From: G965227875 sp965227875 | GTDB taxonomy: Bacteria; Pseudomonadota; Alphaproteobacteria; Rhizobiales; JAJFHC01 | Length of the DNA: 64,000 nucleotides | Direction: 5' to 3' | NCBI GenBank assembly: GCA_965227875.1 | Contig: OZ245783.1 | Span: 4,154,001 to 4,218,000, forward strand | Part shown: piece by piece, positions 42,741-51,973 of the stretch | Position numbering within the stretch: the stretch's first letter is position 1 | Layout of the letters: every line of letters starts with the position of its first letter | The notes under the pieces: model-generated | Told to the model about the DNA's origin: nothing | Database searches by the model: none | The model's input: only the letters and a program-made list of their open reading frames with translations | Program-made: the position numbers and the translations under genes

Positions 42741-43336
42741 TCGAACGCCAGGAAGTCCGCTGAACGCTCCATGGCTTCTTCGAGCCTTGCCTTGTAGATG
42801 TTCTTCGGAATCTCGACGACGCCGAAACGCGCCAGGTGATCGGTGACGAACTGCGTGTCGAGCAGAGTGAACCCGCCCGCACGGAGACGCGCCACGAGGT
42901 GTACGAGTGCGATCTTGCTCGCATCCGTGCGCCGCGAGAACATGCTTTCGCCGAAAAACGCGCTGCCGAGCGAGATGCCGTAGAGGCCGCCGGCCAACTC
43001 GCCCTCCATCCAGCACTCGACGGTGTGGCAGTATCCCATCTCGAAGAGATCGCCATAGAGCGACCTGATGTCCTCGTTGATCCAGGTCGACCAGCGGCCG
43101 GGCGCGGGGCCTGCGCACCCTTCGATGACGGCGCCGAAGTCGCTGTCGATCCTGATTTCGTAGGCGCGGGATCGCAGGGTCCGCCTCAGTCTTCTCGGCA
43201 CGTGGAAGCCGTCCAGCGGGAGGATCCCCCGTTGCTCGGGATCGATCCAGAAGAGCTGCGAATCGTCCGCGCTTTCCGCCATGGGGAAGACGCCGATGGC
43301 GTAGGCCTTCAGGAGAATTTCGGGCGTGATCAGCAT
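42689..43336 (-). CDS. aat: Leucyl/phenylalanyl-tRNA--protein transferase
   Basis: A 215-residue N-end rule transferase that adds Leu or Phe to proteins starting with Lys or Arg, marking them for ClpAP. Family segments are YAIGVFPMAES (about 12-22), VECWMEGELAGGLYGISLG (about 114-132) and FTLLDTQFVTDHLARFG. It follows accC by 54 bp on the same strand, and its last 52 bp overlap the DUF2155 gene on the opposite strand, so both C-termini are constrained by the same DNA. Confidence 0.96.
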   Translation of the reverse strand: MLITPEILLKAYAIGVFPMAESADDSQLFWIDPEQRGILPLDGFHVPRRLRRTLRSRAYEIRIDSDFGAVIEGCAGPAPGRWSTWINEDIRSLYGDLFEMGYCHTVECWMEGELAGGLYGISLGSAFFGESMFSRRTDASKIALVHLVARLRAGGFTLLDTQFVTDHLARFGVVEIPKNIYKARLEEAMERSADFLAFDQDASPEAVLQSTSQTS

Positions 43337-43390
43337 GGTCTGGAGACGTGTTCCACCGAAACGTACGCAACTGCCGGGAAGGACCCCGAA

Positions 43391-44734
43391 TCACGACGAC
43401 TTTTCGAGAAACCCTTCCAGCCAGTGAATGTCGTAATTGCCGTTGACGACGTCGGGTTCCGCGAGAAGACGTGTAAAGAGCGGTATCGTCGTTTCGACGC
43501 CCTCGATCACGAACTCGCCAAGCGCACGCCGAAGCCGCATCAGGCATTCGTTCCTGGTCTTCCCGAAAACGATGAGCTTGCCGATGAGGCTGTCATAGTA
43601 GGGCGGTATCGAGTACCCGGAATAAACCCCCGAATCGATCCGCACGCCGAGACCTCCCGGCGGATGGTAGGCCTCGATGCGGCCGGGCGAGGGCACGAAG
43701 GTCTGGGGGTTTTCCGCGTTGATGCGGCACTCGATGGCATGACCCGAAAAGCTGATGTCCTCCTGGCTGAACCCGAGGGACGCGCCGCTGGCGATCCGGA
43801 TCTGCTCCTGGACGAGATCGATGCCGGTGATCATTTCCGTCACCGGATGCTCCACCTGCAGGCGCGTGTTCATCTCGATGAAATAGAATTCGCCGTTCTC
43901 GTAGAGGAACTCGACGGTGCCGACCCCCAGATAACCCAGGTCCCGCATGGCGTTTGCAACGGTCTCGCCGATGCGGTTGCGCTGTTCCGCGTTGAGGGCC
44001 GGCGAAAACGCCTCCTCGAACACCTTCTGGTGCCGCCGCTGCAGCGAGCAGTCCCGTTCGCCCAGGTGCACCGAACCGCCCTTGCCGTCCGACAGGACCT
44101 GCACCTCGATATGCCGCGGCGTGCCGAGGTATTTTTCCATGTAGAGCGCGTCGTCGCCGAAGGCGGACTTGGCCTCCGAACGGGCGGTGGAGAGCGCGGT
44201 CTGGATTTCGCTTTCGTCGCGGGCGACCTTCATGCCGCGGCCGCCGCCGCCGGCCGCCGCCTTGACGAGCACCGGGTAGCCGACTTCCTTGGCGATCCGG
44301 CGCGCCTGTTCGTCCGATGTGACCGCGCCGTCGGAACCGGGAACCACCGGAATGCCCAGCTTTTCCGCGGTCAGTTTCGCTTCGATCTTGTCGCCCATGA
44401 CGCGGATATGCTCCGCCGTCGGCCCGATGAAAGTGATGTTGTGGTGGTGGAGGATCTCGGCAAACCGGGCGTTTTCCGAGAGGAATCCGTATCCGGGGTG
44501 CACGGCATCCGCACCGGTGATCTCGCAGGCCGAAAGTATGGCCGGAATATTCAGGTAGCTGTGCGTCGCCGATGGCGGGCCGACACAGACGCTTTCGTCC
44601 GCGAGCCGCACGTGCATCGCGTTTTCGTCCGCCGTCGAGTGGATGGCGACGGTCTTGATTCCGAGTTCGCGGCAGGCGCGCTGGACCCGCAGGGCGATTT
44701 CGCCCCTGTTGGCAATGAGAACCTTATCGAACAT
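43391..44734 (-). CDS. accC: Biotin carboxylase subunit of acetyl-CoA carboxylase
   Basis: A 447-residue ATP-grasp enzyme that carboxylates biotin on AccB in the first step of fatty acid synthesis. Visible features are the N-terminal KVLIANRGEIALRVQRAC, the ATP-binding glycine loop AAAGGGGRGMKVA (about 160-172), and IEMNTRLQVEHPVTEMITG, which holds metal and bicarbonate ligands. Length is standard. It lies 24 bp downstream of accB and upstream of aat, forming accB-accC-aat. Confidence 0.97.
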   Translation of the reverse strand: MFDKVLIANRGEIALRVQRACRELGIKTVAIHSTADENAMHVRLADESVCVGPPSATHSYLNIPAILSACEITGADAVHPGYGFLSENARFAEILHHHNITFIGPTAEHIRVMGDKIEAKLTAEKLGIPVVPGSDGAVTSDEQARRIAKEVGYPVLVKAAAGGGGRGMKVARDESEIQTALSTARSEAKSAFGDDALYMEKYLGTPRHIEVQVLSDGKGGSVHLGERDCSLQRRHQKVFEEAFSPALNAEQRNRIGETVANAMRDLGYLGVGTVEFLYENGEFYFIEMNTRLQVEHPVTEMITGIDLVQEQIRIASGASLGFSQEDISFSGHAIECRINAENPQTFVPSPGRIEAYHPPGGLGVRIDSGVYSGYSIPPYYDSLIGKLIVFGKTRNECLMRLRRALGEFVIEGVETTIPLFTRLLAEPDVVNGNYDIHWLEGFLEKSS

Positions 44735-44758
44735 AGGGACCCCGCCGGTAATGCACGG

Positions 44759-45214
44759 TCATTCGATGACAAGCAGAGGTTCGTCGAACTCCACCGGCTG
44801 GCCGTCATCGACCATGATGGCCGTGACCGTGCCGGCCGACGGCGCGGTGATCGGGTTCATGGTCTTCATGGCCTCGACGATCATGATGGTCTGTCCCGCG
44901 CTGACCGTCGCGCCGACTTCGACGAATGGCCTGGCGCCGGGTTCGGGCGCGCGATAGGCGGTGCCGACCATGGGCGACTTCACCGTGCCGGGCTTGTCGC
45001 CCGATGCGGCGGGAGCGGATGACGGTGCCGGGGAAGCCGCGGGCGCCGGTGCCGGGGCGGCGGGGGCGGCCTGGACGACCTGTGCCTCGCGCGCGCGCAC
45101 GACGCGTATCCTGAAGTCGTCCTGTTCAACCTCGATCTCTGTAAGATCCGACTCGTTGAGGAGCGAGGCGAGCTCCCGAATGAGGTCCTGGTCGATCGAG
45201 TTCTTCTTGGACAT
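44759..45214 (-). CDS. accB: Biotin carboxyl carrier protein of acetyl-CoA carboxylase
   Basis: A 151-residue carrier with an N-terminal dimerisation region, an Ala/Pro-rich flexible linker (about 43-72) and a C-terminal biotinyl domain whose EAMKTMNP motif places biotin on K117. The thumb-like segment expected before the motif is present around KSPMVGTAYRAPEPGA. It is the first gene of accB-accC-aat; a candidate promoter lies about 165 bp upstream, leaving a sizable leader. Confidence 0.97.
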   Translation of the reverse strand: MSKKNSIDQDLIRELASLLNESDLTEIEVEQDDFRIRVVRAREAQVVQAAPAAPAPAPAASPAPSSAPAASGDKPGTVKSPMVGTAYRAPEPGARPFVEVGATVSAGQTIMIVEAMKTMNPITAPSAGTVTAIMVDDGQPVEFDEPLLVIE

Positions 45215-45378
45215 GTGGGCGACTGCTCCCGGGTGTTGTTCTCGTCTGTGCGGGCCGATCCCGTCGCGGCGGGGCGGCTACCGCCGCAAATCGTCATGCC
45301 GGTCCGTTTCGCGTTAAATCCAATGCTCGACGGACTCGGTGAATCCGCTCGAAAAACCGCGAAATGGACGCTCTTCCC

Positions 45379-45406
45379 CTTATAAAGCCCGTTGGGGACA
45401 AGTAAA
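45379..45406 (-). promoter_or_regulatory. Candidate promoter of accB-accC-aat
   Basis: On the minus strand TTTACT (45406-45401), a 16 bp spacer and TATAAG (45384-45379). The leader would be about 160 nt. The 236 bp gap between the DsbA-like gene and accB shows no other gene; a 14 bp palindrome (CGCCCGGCCGGGCG, 45429-45442) follows the DsbA-like stop and may be part of its terminator. Confidence 0.4.
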
Positions 45407-45450
45407 GCCGTTTGTGCCGCGGGAAACCCGCCCGGCCGGGCGTCCGGAGA

Positions 45451-46221
45451 TCAGCAGACGTTGCAGCCGCCAGAGGCCCGGATGTCGGCGACGGTTTTCT
45501 TCAGGACGTCGACGAGATCGGTCGAGTTGTTGATGATCTTGTCGTCCATCACGAATGTCGGCGTACCCTGGATTCCCACGGCCTGGGCAAGTTCGTGGCC
45601 TTCGCGTATCGCGGCGTCGATGGACGGCGACTTCATATCCGCCTTGAGCTGTTCGGTGTCGAGGCCGACGCTCTCGGCCACCCGCATCACATGCTCTTCC
45701 TTCTGGAGGCCGCCAGCGCGCATGAGCGCGAGGTGGAAGTCCCAGTACTTGTTCTGCTTGCGCGAGGCGAGCGCGGCGCGCGCCGCGATGATCGAGCCTT
45801 CGCTCAGGATCGGGAACTCACGCATGACCACGCGCACATTGGGATCGGACTTTATGAAATTGAGGATGTTGTCCACCGAGCGTTTGCAATAGCCGCAATT
45901 GTAGTCGAAGAACTCCACGAGCGTGATGTCGCCATTCGGGTTGCCGGCCACGAAGGTGTGCTCGGAGCGGAACATCGTGTCGCCCACCTGTCCGAGAACC
46001 TGCCTGGCCTGGAGATCGCGCATGGCCTGTTCGCGACGCTGCAGTTCCTGCGAAACCTCGACGAGAATGTCGGGATTGGCGAGCAGGTAATCGCGGACGA
46101 TCTTCTCGATTTCCTGCCGCTTTTCCGTGCTGAAGGGTTCCGCGGCGACCGCGGCCGTCATGCCGACGGCGACGATGCCGGTCAGGACGCCAGCCATGAA
46201 TTTGCGAACGATTTTTTTCAT
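45451..46221 (-). CDS. DsbA-family thiol:disulfide protein with a second C-terminal CxxC
   Basis: A 256-residue periplasmic thioredoxin-fold protein. A signal peptide (about 1-27, AVA-AE), an N-terminal helical extension (about 33-75) and a DsbA-like domain are seen, with active site C109-GY-C112 and the cis-proline at 221 (GTPTF). It resembles the Com1/ScsC-like DsbA relatives in which the extension drives multimerisation. Unusually, the chain ends in C253-NV-C256, and these four are the only cysteines. The ATG at 46221 is chosen because a longer frame lacks the signal. It follows the M48 gene by 35 bp. Confidence 0.88.
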   Translation of the reverse strand: MKKIVRKFMAGVLTGIVAVGMTAAVAAEPFSTEKRQEIEKIVRDYLLANPDILVEVSQELQRREQAMRDLQARQVLGQVGDTMFRSEHTFVAGNPNGDITLVEFFDYNCGYCKRSVDNILNFIKSDPNVRVVMREFPILSEGSIIAARAALASRKQNKYWDFHLALMRAGGLQKEEHVMRVAESVGLDTEQLKADMKSPSIDAAIREGHELAQAVGIQGTPTFVMDDKIINNSTDLVDVLKKTVADIRASGGCNVC

Positions 46222-46256
46222 TATTTCAACCTCTTGTAGGCATCCCTTGAATCGAA

Positions 46257-47639
46257 TTAGGAACGGTTCGGTTTCTTGTAGGCGAGTATGTCGTTGGCCT
46301 TGATCCATTGCGGCGAGCCCTTCTTCAGCCGCGCCTTGGCCTTCTTCGCACGCTGTTTTGCAAGCGCCAGGTCGCCCTGGAGGAACGCGGCTTCGGCGGA
46401 CTCGAGATCAGCCCGGCCGATATCGCCCTTGCGGGCATAGGCATTGGCGAGCTGCTGATGCAGCGTCACGGAGCGATACTCCCGCGTGGCCGCCTTGTGC
46501 AGATGCTTGATCGCCTCGTCCACGACCGCCTTCTGGTCGGTCGCGAGCAGCGACTGGGCGAGCAGTATCCGGATGAGTGCCGCGTCCGGCGCCAGCTGGA
46601 CGGCTTTCCTGAGCGGTGCGACCGCCTTGCCCGGCTGGCCGGTCTCGAGCCAGGCCTGTCCCTTGAGCTCCCAGAAGTAGGGGTTCTTGGGCAAAGCCTT
46701 GGTCAGGGCGTCGATTTCCTGCATCGCGTAGTTGATGTCCGCACGGCGGAAAGACGCGATGGCTCTGGCATAGCGCGCGGGCAGGCTCGTGTTCGATTTG
46801 GGATAGCGGCGGAACACGGAACTGGCGCCTTCGAGAAAGCCGTGCAGCTTGGCCTGGGCCAGCTTGTGTCGCGCGATCAGGGCAGGGGAGTCCTTCTTGT
46901 TGAAATGGGGACTGCGCCTGGCCATGTTTTCGAGCAGCCTCACGCGGTCGCGCGGCATCGGGTGCGAAAGCACATAGGGGTCGGCGTACTTGAGGGAGAC
47001 GACCGCCTGGTTGGCCAGCTTGTCGAACAGGTCCAGCATGCCCTTGGCGGACTGCTTGGTCGCGTTGAGCAGCGAGAGGGCGGCCTGGTCCGCGGCAGCT
47101 TCCTGGGCACGCTGGTACGAAAGGAGCGTCCGCTGGGCGAAACCCTGGCCGCCGATGATCAGCCCCTGGCCGGCCGCGCCGACATTGGACCCCGCGGCGG
47201 CGCCGCCGGCGACGGCAGCCGCGCCGAGCAGAAGACTGATGATGCTGGCGGTCTGGGCCTTGTCCATCTGCTGCCGCAGTCGCGCCAGGTGACCGCCCTG
47301 GATGTGGCCGGTCTCATGCGCCAGCACCCCGATGACCTCGTTGGGCGTATCGAGCTGAGTGATGAGGCCGGTGTGAACGAAAATCCGCTGGCCGCCGGAC
47401 ACGAAGGCGTTTATCGAGTTCGCCCCGATGAGGTTGACCTCGACACCCCCGGGTCTCAGTCCCGCCGCCCTGAAGAGCGGGTAGGAGTAGAGGCGCAGAA
47501 GGCTTTCGATCTCCGCGTCGCGAATGAGCCCCGCAGCGTTTGCCTGTATCGGTTGCACGGCGAGCATGGCCGCCACGAACGCGCCGGAAATCCGGCGGAA
47601 TGAGAACATTTTTGGCAATCGACTGAGCCGTGTCTCCAC
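46257..47639 (-). CDS. M48 family metalloprotease with TPR region (BepA-like)
   Basis: A 460-residue periplasmic protease/chaperone. After a signal sequence (about 12-36, NAA-GL) comes the zinc peptidase domain with H108-E-T-G-H112 and the downstream metal ligand in QEAAADQAAL (about 175-184); a helical TPR-like repeat region occupies about 270-450. The layout matches BepA (YfgC), which repairs or degrades stalled outer-membrane proteins. The start is GTG 47639, close behind GGGAGG; ATG 47609 is the alternative. The DsbA-like gene follows on the same strand, consistent with joint envelope quality control. Confidence 0.9.
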   Translation of the reverse strand: METRLSRLPKMFSFRRISGAFVAAMLAVQPIQANAAGLIRDAEIESLLRLYSYPLFRAAGLRPGGVEVNLIGANSINAFVSGGQRIFVHTGLITQLDTPNEVIGVLAHETGHIQGGHLARLRQQMDKAQTASIISLLLGAAAVAGGAAAGSNVGAAGQGLIIGGQGFAQRTLLSYQRAQEAAADQAALSLLNATKQSAKGMLDLFDKLANQAVVSLKYADPYVLSHPMPRDRVRLLENMARRSPHFNKKDSPALIARHKLAQAKLHGFLEGASSVFRRYPKSNTSLPARYARAIASFRRADINYAMQEIDALTKALPKNPYFWELKGQAWLETGQPGKAVAPLRKAVQLAPDAALIRILLAQSLLATDQKAVVDEAIKHLHKAATREYRSVTLHQQLANAYARKGDIGRADLESAEAAFLQGDLALAKQRAKKAKARLKKGSPQWIKANDILAYKKPNRS

Positions 47640-47967
47640 GGCCTCCCTTGAGTTACAGTGGCCTTGCGGCAGCGTCGTCGAGCGGGCCCATGGTCGCCAA
47701 TCTTGGAGCCCGGCGCCGGATCGTCAAGGACCGGCCGACCTGAAGACGGTGCCAACCCTAAGCTTGCACCCTTTGCCGGTCAATCGAGTGCGCGGTGCGC
47801 TCCCGAACAGTTGAACCGGGCGAGGGAAAAGTCTACCACGGGCATCCCGGAACCGGACGGGCATTTCTCGTTGCCGCAAATGCAACTTTTGTCCGCCAAA
47901 TGAGGCAGGACATGGGCAGAACGGCTAAAGAGTCCCTACGGTCAGCAGGATCCGAGAGGTTCGAACT
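47640..47967. other. Intergenic region between divergent M48 and aminotransferase genes
   Basis: This 328 bp stretch must hold two divergent promoters. I see no recognisable RNA gene, intrinsic terminator, convincing dyad or protein-coding frame in it; short open frames here have no SD and no recognisable product. Confidence 0.5.
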
Positions 47968-49131
47968 ATGACGAGACGGCCGACGAGCGCGCGAAGCGGC
48001 ATAGCGTCCTTTCTGGCGATGGACATGCTGCGCGCCGCCAACCGCGCCGAAGGCGAAGGCCGCGACATCGTCCACATGGAAGTGGGCCAGCCCGCCGCCG
48101 GTCCGCCCCGCGCCGTCGTCGAGGCGGCGCAGGCAGCCCTTGCCGGCGAGAGGATCGGCTACACCGAGGCGCTCGGTATTCCGCAATTGCGCGAGAGGAT
48201 CGCCCGCCACTACGCCCGGACCTATGGCGTCGATGTCGACGCCGAGCGCGTGATCGTGACGACCGGGTCCTCCGGCGCGTTCCTCCTGTGTTTCCAGGCC
48301 CTGTGCAATGCGGGCGATGCCTTTGCCCTGACGACGCCGGGATATCCCGCCTATCGCAACATCCTCGCGAGCCTCGACGTCGACACGGTTTCGATCGAGA
48401 CGACGGCGCAGCACCGGTGGTCGCCGACGGCCGAAGACATAGCGCGTGTCGCCGCCGATCCGTCAGTGGCCGGGTTGCTGCTTGCCAGTCCGGCCAACCC
48501 AACCGGCACGATGCTGGCGCCCGACGACATCCGGGCGATCACGACGGCCTGTCGCGACGCCGGCATCTGGTTCGTTTCCGACGAGATCTATCACGGTCTC
48601 CACTACACGCGGGAACCGGCCTGCGCGCTGCAGTACGACGACGACGCGATCGTGATAAACAGCTTCTCCAAGTACTACTGCATGACGGGCTGGCGCATCG
48701 GCTGGATGATCGTGCCGGCCGACCTGGTGCGCACGATCGAATGCCTCGCCCAGAACCTGTTCATCTCGCCGCCGGCGCTGTCGCAATTCGCCGCCCTCGC
48801 GGCCTTCGACGCGACCGATGAACTCGAGCAGGTCAAGGCCGGATACGCCCGTAATCGGGACATCCTCCTGAACGAGTTGCCGACGATCGGCCTCACCGAA
48901 CTGGCCCCGGCGGACGGCGCCTTCTACATCTACGCGGACGTGCACCGGTTCACGAACGACAGTTTCGCATTTGCCCAGTCGCTGCTGAAGGAGGGCGGCG
49001 TCGCGGTGACCCCGGGTGCGGACTTCGACCGCGACCGCGGACACCGTTACATCCGGCTCTCCTTTGCGGGCTCGCAGGAGAACATGCACGAGGCCTGCCG
49101 GCGCATCGGCCGGTTCCTGAAACGGAACTGA
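47968..49131 (+). CDS. PLP-dependent aminotransferase (class I/II)
   Basis: A 387-residue fold-type I aminotransferase. The PLP-binding lysine is K235 in SFSKYYCMTGWR; the upstream conserved Asp/Tyr region appears in WFVSDEIYHGL, and the C-terminal substrate arginine in HRYIRLSFA. It resembles the aspartate/aromatic-type enzymes annotated generally in alphaproteobacteria; donor and acceptor cannot be fixed. The ATG follows GAGAGG by seven bases. It converges with the beta-barrel gene, leaving 172 bp without further features. Confidence 0.9.
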   Translation: MTRRPTSARSGIASFLAMDMLRAANRAEGEGRDIVHMEVGQPAAGPPRAVVEAAQAALAGERIGYTEALGIPQLRERIARHYARTYGVDVDAERVIVTTGSSGAFLLCFQALCNAGDAFALTTPGYPAYRNILASLDVDTVSIETTAQHRWSPTAEDIARVAADPSVAGLLLASPANPTGTMLAPDDIRAITTACRDAGIWFVSDEIYHGLHYTREPACALQYDDDAIVINSFSKYYCMTGWRIGWMIVPADLVRTIECLAQNLFISPPALSQFAALAAFDATDELEQVKAGYARNRDILLNELPTIGLTELAPADGAFYIYADVHRFTNDSFAFAQSLLKEGGVAVTPGADFDRDRGHRYIRLSFAGSQENMHEACRRIGRFLKRN

Positions 49132-49303
49132 CGTCGCTTGTCTTCCGCCCCCACGTCACCCCGTATGTGCTACGGCGCGTGAGCGACGCTGCGCAGATAC
49201 CGGACCGTTCCGCACGCCGTACAAATACTGTGGCGGTCCCTGCACTTCGGCCGGGCCGACGATGGCCTCTGCGGGCAATGTAGGAGCCGAGGTGACGGGC
49301 AGG

Positions 49304-50809
49304 TCAATCGCCCAGGGGCACGTCGACCCTGACCTCGCCGCCATAGGCCGTGTACTTGCCGGTCCCGATGCCGGACAGGTCGCCGCGCAGGGACAGTCCG
49401 ATGCCGTTTTCGAAATGACCGTCGACGCCGCCCGACAGGCGGAACGATCCGACATTTTTGAGGTTGGGCAGGCCGGACCGGGAAACGAAAGCCATGTCGG
49501 AAAAATCGTACTCCGCCTTCGCGGAAATCCAGGGCAGGAAGTTTCTGGCGTAGAGCGCCCCGGGAAAGATGAACTTCGGCCCGGCGGAAAGACGGCCGGC
49601 CGTGATGTTTACCGCGGCATGACTCCGTCCGGCCGAATCCGTATAGCCATCCTGCCATTCCGTGGCCAGGGTCAGACCGATCCCCGGTTCTATCGTCACG
49701 TTTTTCTTTATGTAGCGGCCCGTGACATGCGCGGCGACCGTAATACGGTCCGCGTCGAAACTGCCCTTGGTGCCGCCGGACGTGTTGTCGTAGTCCGAGC
49801 CCGTGTAGGCCGCCAGCATGTCGAGGACCATGTCGGGCCCGAGACGCGCACCGCCATATACCCCGAAATGATACCCGTCCGCTTCGAATCGGCCTTTGGT
49901 GCCGTTTGTCACCGTATCGAAATCGGTATTTCCGTATCCGGCAAAGGCGCCCAGCAGCATGTCGGACGTGAGATTCTTGTAAACCCCGCCGAGAACGTCG
50001 ACGACATGTCCGTCGAAACTCGATCCCTTGCCGTCGAAATGGGTGCCGCGAACCCTCATCCAGGCGTGCCACCGGTCCTGCTTGCCAGGTCTTCCGGGCG
50101 GTCCCGTGCCTGCGAGGGCATGACTGTCGTTGCCCGCGAGCGCCATCCTGCGGCTTTCCAGCCATGTGCCGAGACCCGCGGAAGACACGAAGAACCCGTT
50201 CGCATTCGCACTCGGCGGTGCATCCGAACCGTTGAGACTGCCGTTGACGATATCGGTCACCGTGTCCGACATTGCCCCGGCGGACTGGTTCATGCCGACC
50301 ACCGCGCCGACCCTGGCCTGGCTGTCCAGATTGTCCGACTCGGAGCTGGCCGAAACACAGTTGTAGGTCGCGATGAATTGCCCCCCCGAACCGCCTTTGC
50401 GAGCGCGCAGCCATAACAAGGTTAGTCCGGGTTGAGCGGCGGCCGGCGGCGAGGTGATCGAGGCTCCAGCAGCAAGAAAAGTGTCCGTGATCATTGGAAC
50501 GTTGGGACTTGTCGCCAGAATGCCCGTGTTGGGAGCTGCCAAAAAGTAGGCGTTGGCCCGTACCTGGAACGCTCCGGCATTTTTCATGGTGACCGTCACG
50601 ATATCGCCAGGTTCGAAGCCCGATATGTGAAAGTTCACGAGATTGGGGACGACGTCGACCCTGCTGTTGAGCGCGTCACATACCGCCGAGGCCTGGGCGT
50701 CGGCGACCGGAAACAGGCCGAAGACGCTTGTGGTCGCCAGCAAAAACGCCGCACAACTGTTGTTTCTCAGCCCCCGACGACCGATACGCAAGCCAACGCC
50801 CCTTCCCAC
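49304..50809 (-). CDS. Autotransporter-type outer membrane beta-barrel protein
   Basis: A 501-residue secreted protein. A signal peptide ends near ADA-QA (about residue 39). A short N-terminal domain (about 40-155; two cysteines, at CDALNS and YNCVS) is followed by a linker and an autotransporter-type barrel (about 225-501) with alternating strands such as DGYHFGVYGGARLG and SGGVDGHFENGIGLSLRGDL. The passenger is very small, so this may be a surface porin-like or adhesin-like protein rather than an exporter of cargo. The C-terminal residue is Asp, not the aromatic expected for BAM recognition. Start: GTG 50809; TTG 50791 behind GGAAGGGG is possible. Confidence 0.75.
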   Translation of the reverse strand: MGRGVGLRIGRRGLRNNSCAAFLLATTSVFGLFPVADAQASAVCDALNSRVDVVPNLVNFHISGFEPGDIVTVTMKNAGAFQVRANAYFLAAPNTGILATSPNVPMITDTFLAAGASITSPPAAAQPGLTLLWLRARKGGSGGQFIATYNCVSASSESDNLDSQARVGAVVGMNQSAGAMSDTVTDIVNGSLNGSDAPPSANANGFFVSSAGLGTWLESRRMALAGNDSHALAGTGPPGRPGKQDRWHAWMRVRGTHFDGKGSSFDGHVVDVLGGVYKNLTSDMLLGAFAGYGNTDFDTVTNGTKGRFEADGYHFGVYGGARLGPDMVLDMLAAYTGSDYDNTSGGTKGSFDADRITVAAHVTGRYIKKNVTIEPGIGLTLATEWQDGYTDSAGRSHAAVNITAGRLSAGPKFIFPGALYARNFLPWISAKAEYDFSDMAFVSRSGLPNLKNVGSFRLSGGVDGHFENGIGLSLRGDLSGIGTGKYTAYGGEVRVDVPLGD

Positions 50810-51088
50810 ACAAGCTCTTGAACGGTCTGGATTTCTTATGGACCCGGTAACCCGTTCGCGCTACGCCTATCATGTCTGCAGGGGCGGGACAATAAAGCAT
50901 GCGTTGTGTTGTCGCTGAATTTCTCAACTTTCCGACAATAAGCCTAATGTAGGTGGCGCTGTCACCAGTTTGTCATCGTCGGAATATTGAGGGTCAAGTC
51001 CGCTCTCGCCCAAGTCGGAAGACTCGTCCGGAAAAATGCTTCATGCCCGGAAGTCTTACGGTGGGAAATACAGCATACGGAGCGGAAC

Positions 51089-51901
51089 ATGGCAGGGATT
51101 TCTCGCCAGCAGCGCCGGGATGATCACAGAAAACTTCGAAAGCTGCATCCGAGGTTCATCCGCGAAGGCCTGAAAACGAGCGGAACAATGGATATTGCCG
51201 TCTCGCTGGCCCTGCTTTTCCGTGACCGCATGAACGGCGGCAAAGACAGTGACGCCATGATATCCGCGACCCGGCTTGCCCATGACCTCTACGAGACAAG
51301 CGTCCGCAAGCACAAGGACCTCAAGCCGGTGCATTGCGAGGCGGGCTGCCATTTTTGCTGCCATTGCTACACGATTCACATTCTGGCCGTGGAAGCGTTC
51401 GTCATCGCGCACACGATCGCTGCCGCCACCGGTGAAGACGCAACGCCCACGTCCGGATCATTCACCGAACGAGCCCAGGCATGGATTGCGGCCGACCCGG
51501 ATGGAACGGTGCCGCGAAAGAACGTGGCCTGTCCCATGCTCCGTGACCGCCAGTGTTCGATACACCCGGCACGGCCGCTCGTCTGTCGCATGCACAACAC
51601 GAGCTTCGTTCAGGCCTGCATCGACAACTACAACGGTGCGTCGCGGGCCGTGCCGCTCGAGCAGGACCGGCTGATCTTCGGGGAAGGATGCAGCGTCGGC
51701 CTGCGGGCCGCGCTGAAGTCGCTCGGACTGCCGGCAGAACTTTACGAGATGAACCGGGCGGTCGATGTCGTCCTGCGGACCGACAGCGCCATGGAGCGCT
51801 GGCTGGGCGGGGAGGACATATTCATCGGCGTGCCGCGTCTGGACGACATTCCAGGCGAGGTGTCGAACGCGATCGACATGATCGCGGAGCGAATTTCCTG
51901 A
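51089..51901 (+). CDS. YkgJ-type cysteine cluster protein
   Basis: A 270-residue cytosolic protein with the CxxxCxxCC pattern of the YkgJ/UPF0153 family: CEAGCHFCCHC near residue 83, then CPMLRDRQCSIHPARPLVCR about 60 residues later. These cysteines are thought to bind a metal or Fe-S cluster; function is unknown. The ATG at 51089 with GGAG upstream is preferred; an in-frame ATG at 50987 would add 34 unlike residues. The gene is alone and converges on rne, with a long hairpin between them. Confidence 0.8.
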   Translation: MAGISRQQRRDDHRKLRKLHPRFIREGLKTSGTMDIAVSLALLFRDRMNGGKDSDAMISATRLAHDLYETSVRKHKDLKPVHCEAGCHFCCHCYTIHILAVEAFVIAHTIAAATGEDATPTSGSFTERAQAWIAADPDGTVPRKNVACPMLRDRQCSIHPARPLVCRMHNTSFVQACIDNYNGASRAVPLEQDRLIFGEGCSVGLRAALKSLGLPAELYEMNRAVDVVLRTDSAMERWLGGEDIFIGVPRLDDIPGEVSNAIDMIAERIS

Positions 51902-51921
51902 GACTGCTGGAACAAGGGGCG

Positions 51922-51960
51922 CCGGGCCGGGCGTGCAGGGTATACTGCCGCCCGGCCCGG
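51922..51960. terminator. Strong GC hairpin between the convergent Cys-cluster and rne genes
   Basis: Perfect 12 bp arms (51922-51933 with 51949-51960, all G and C) and a 15-nt apical part that itself contains GCAG/CTGC. No U run follows on either strand, so it is at best a weak or bidirectional terminator, or an mRNA 3'-end stabiliser. It lies 21 bp after one stop and 14 bp from the rne stop. Confidence 0.5.
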
Positions 51961-51973
51961 TCGAACCGTGTGA

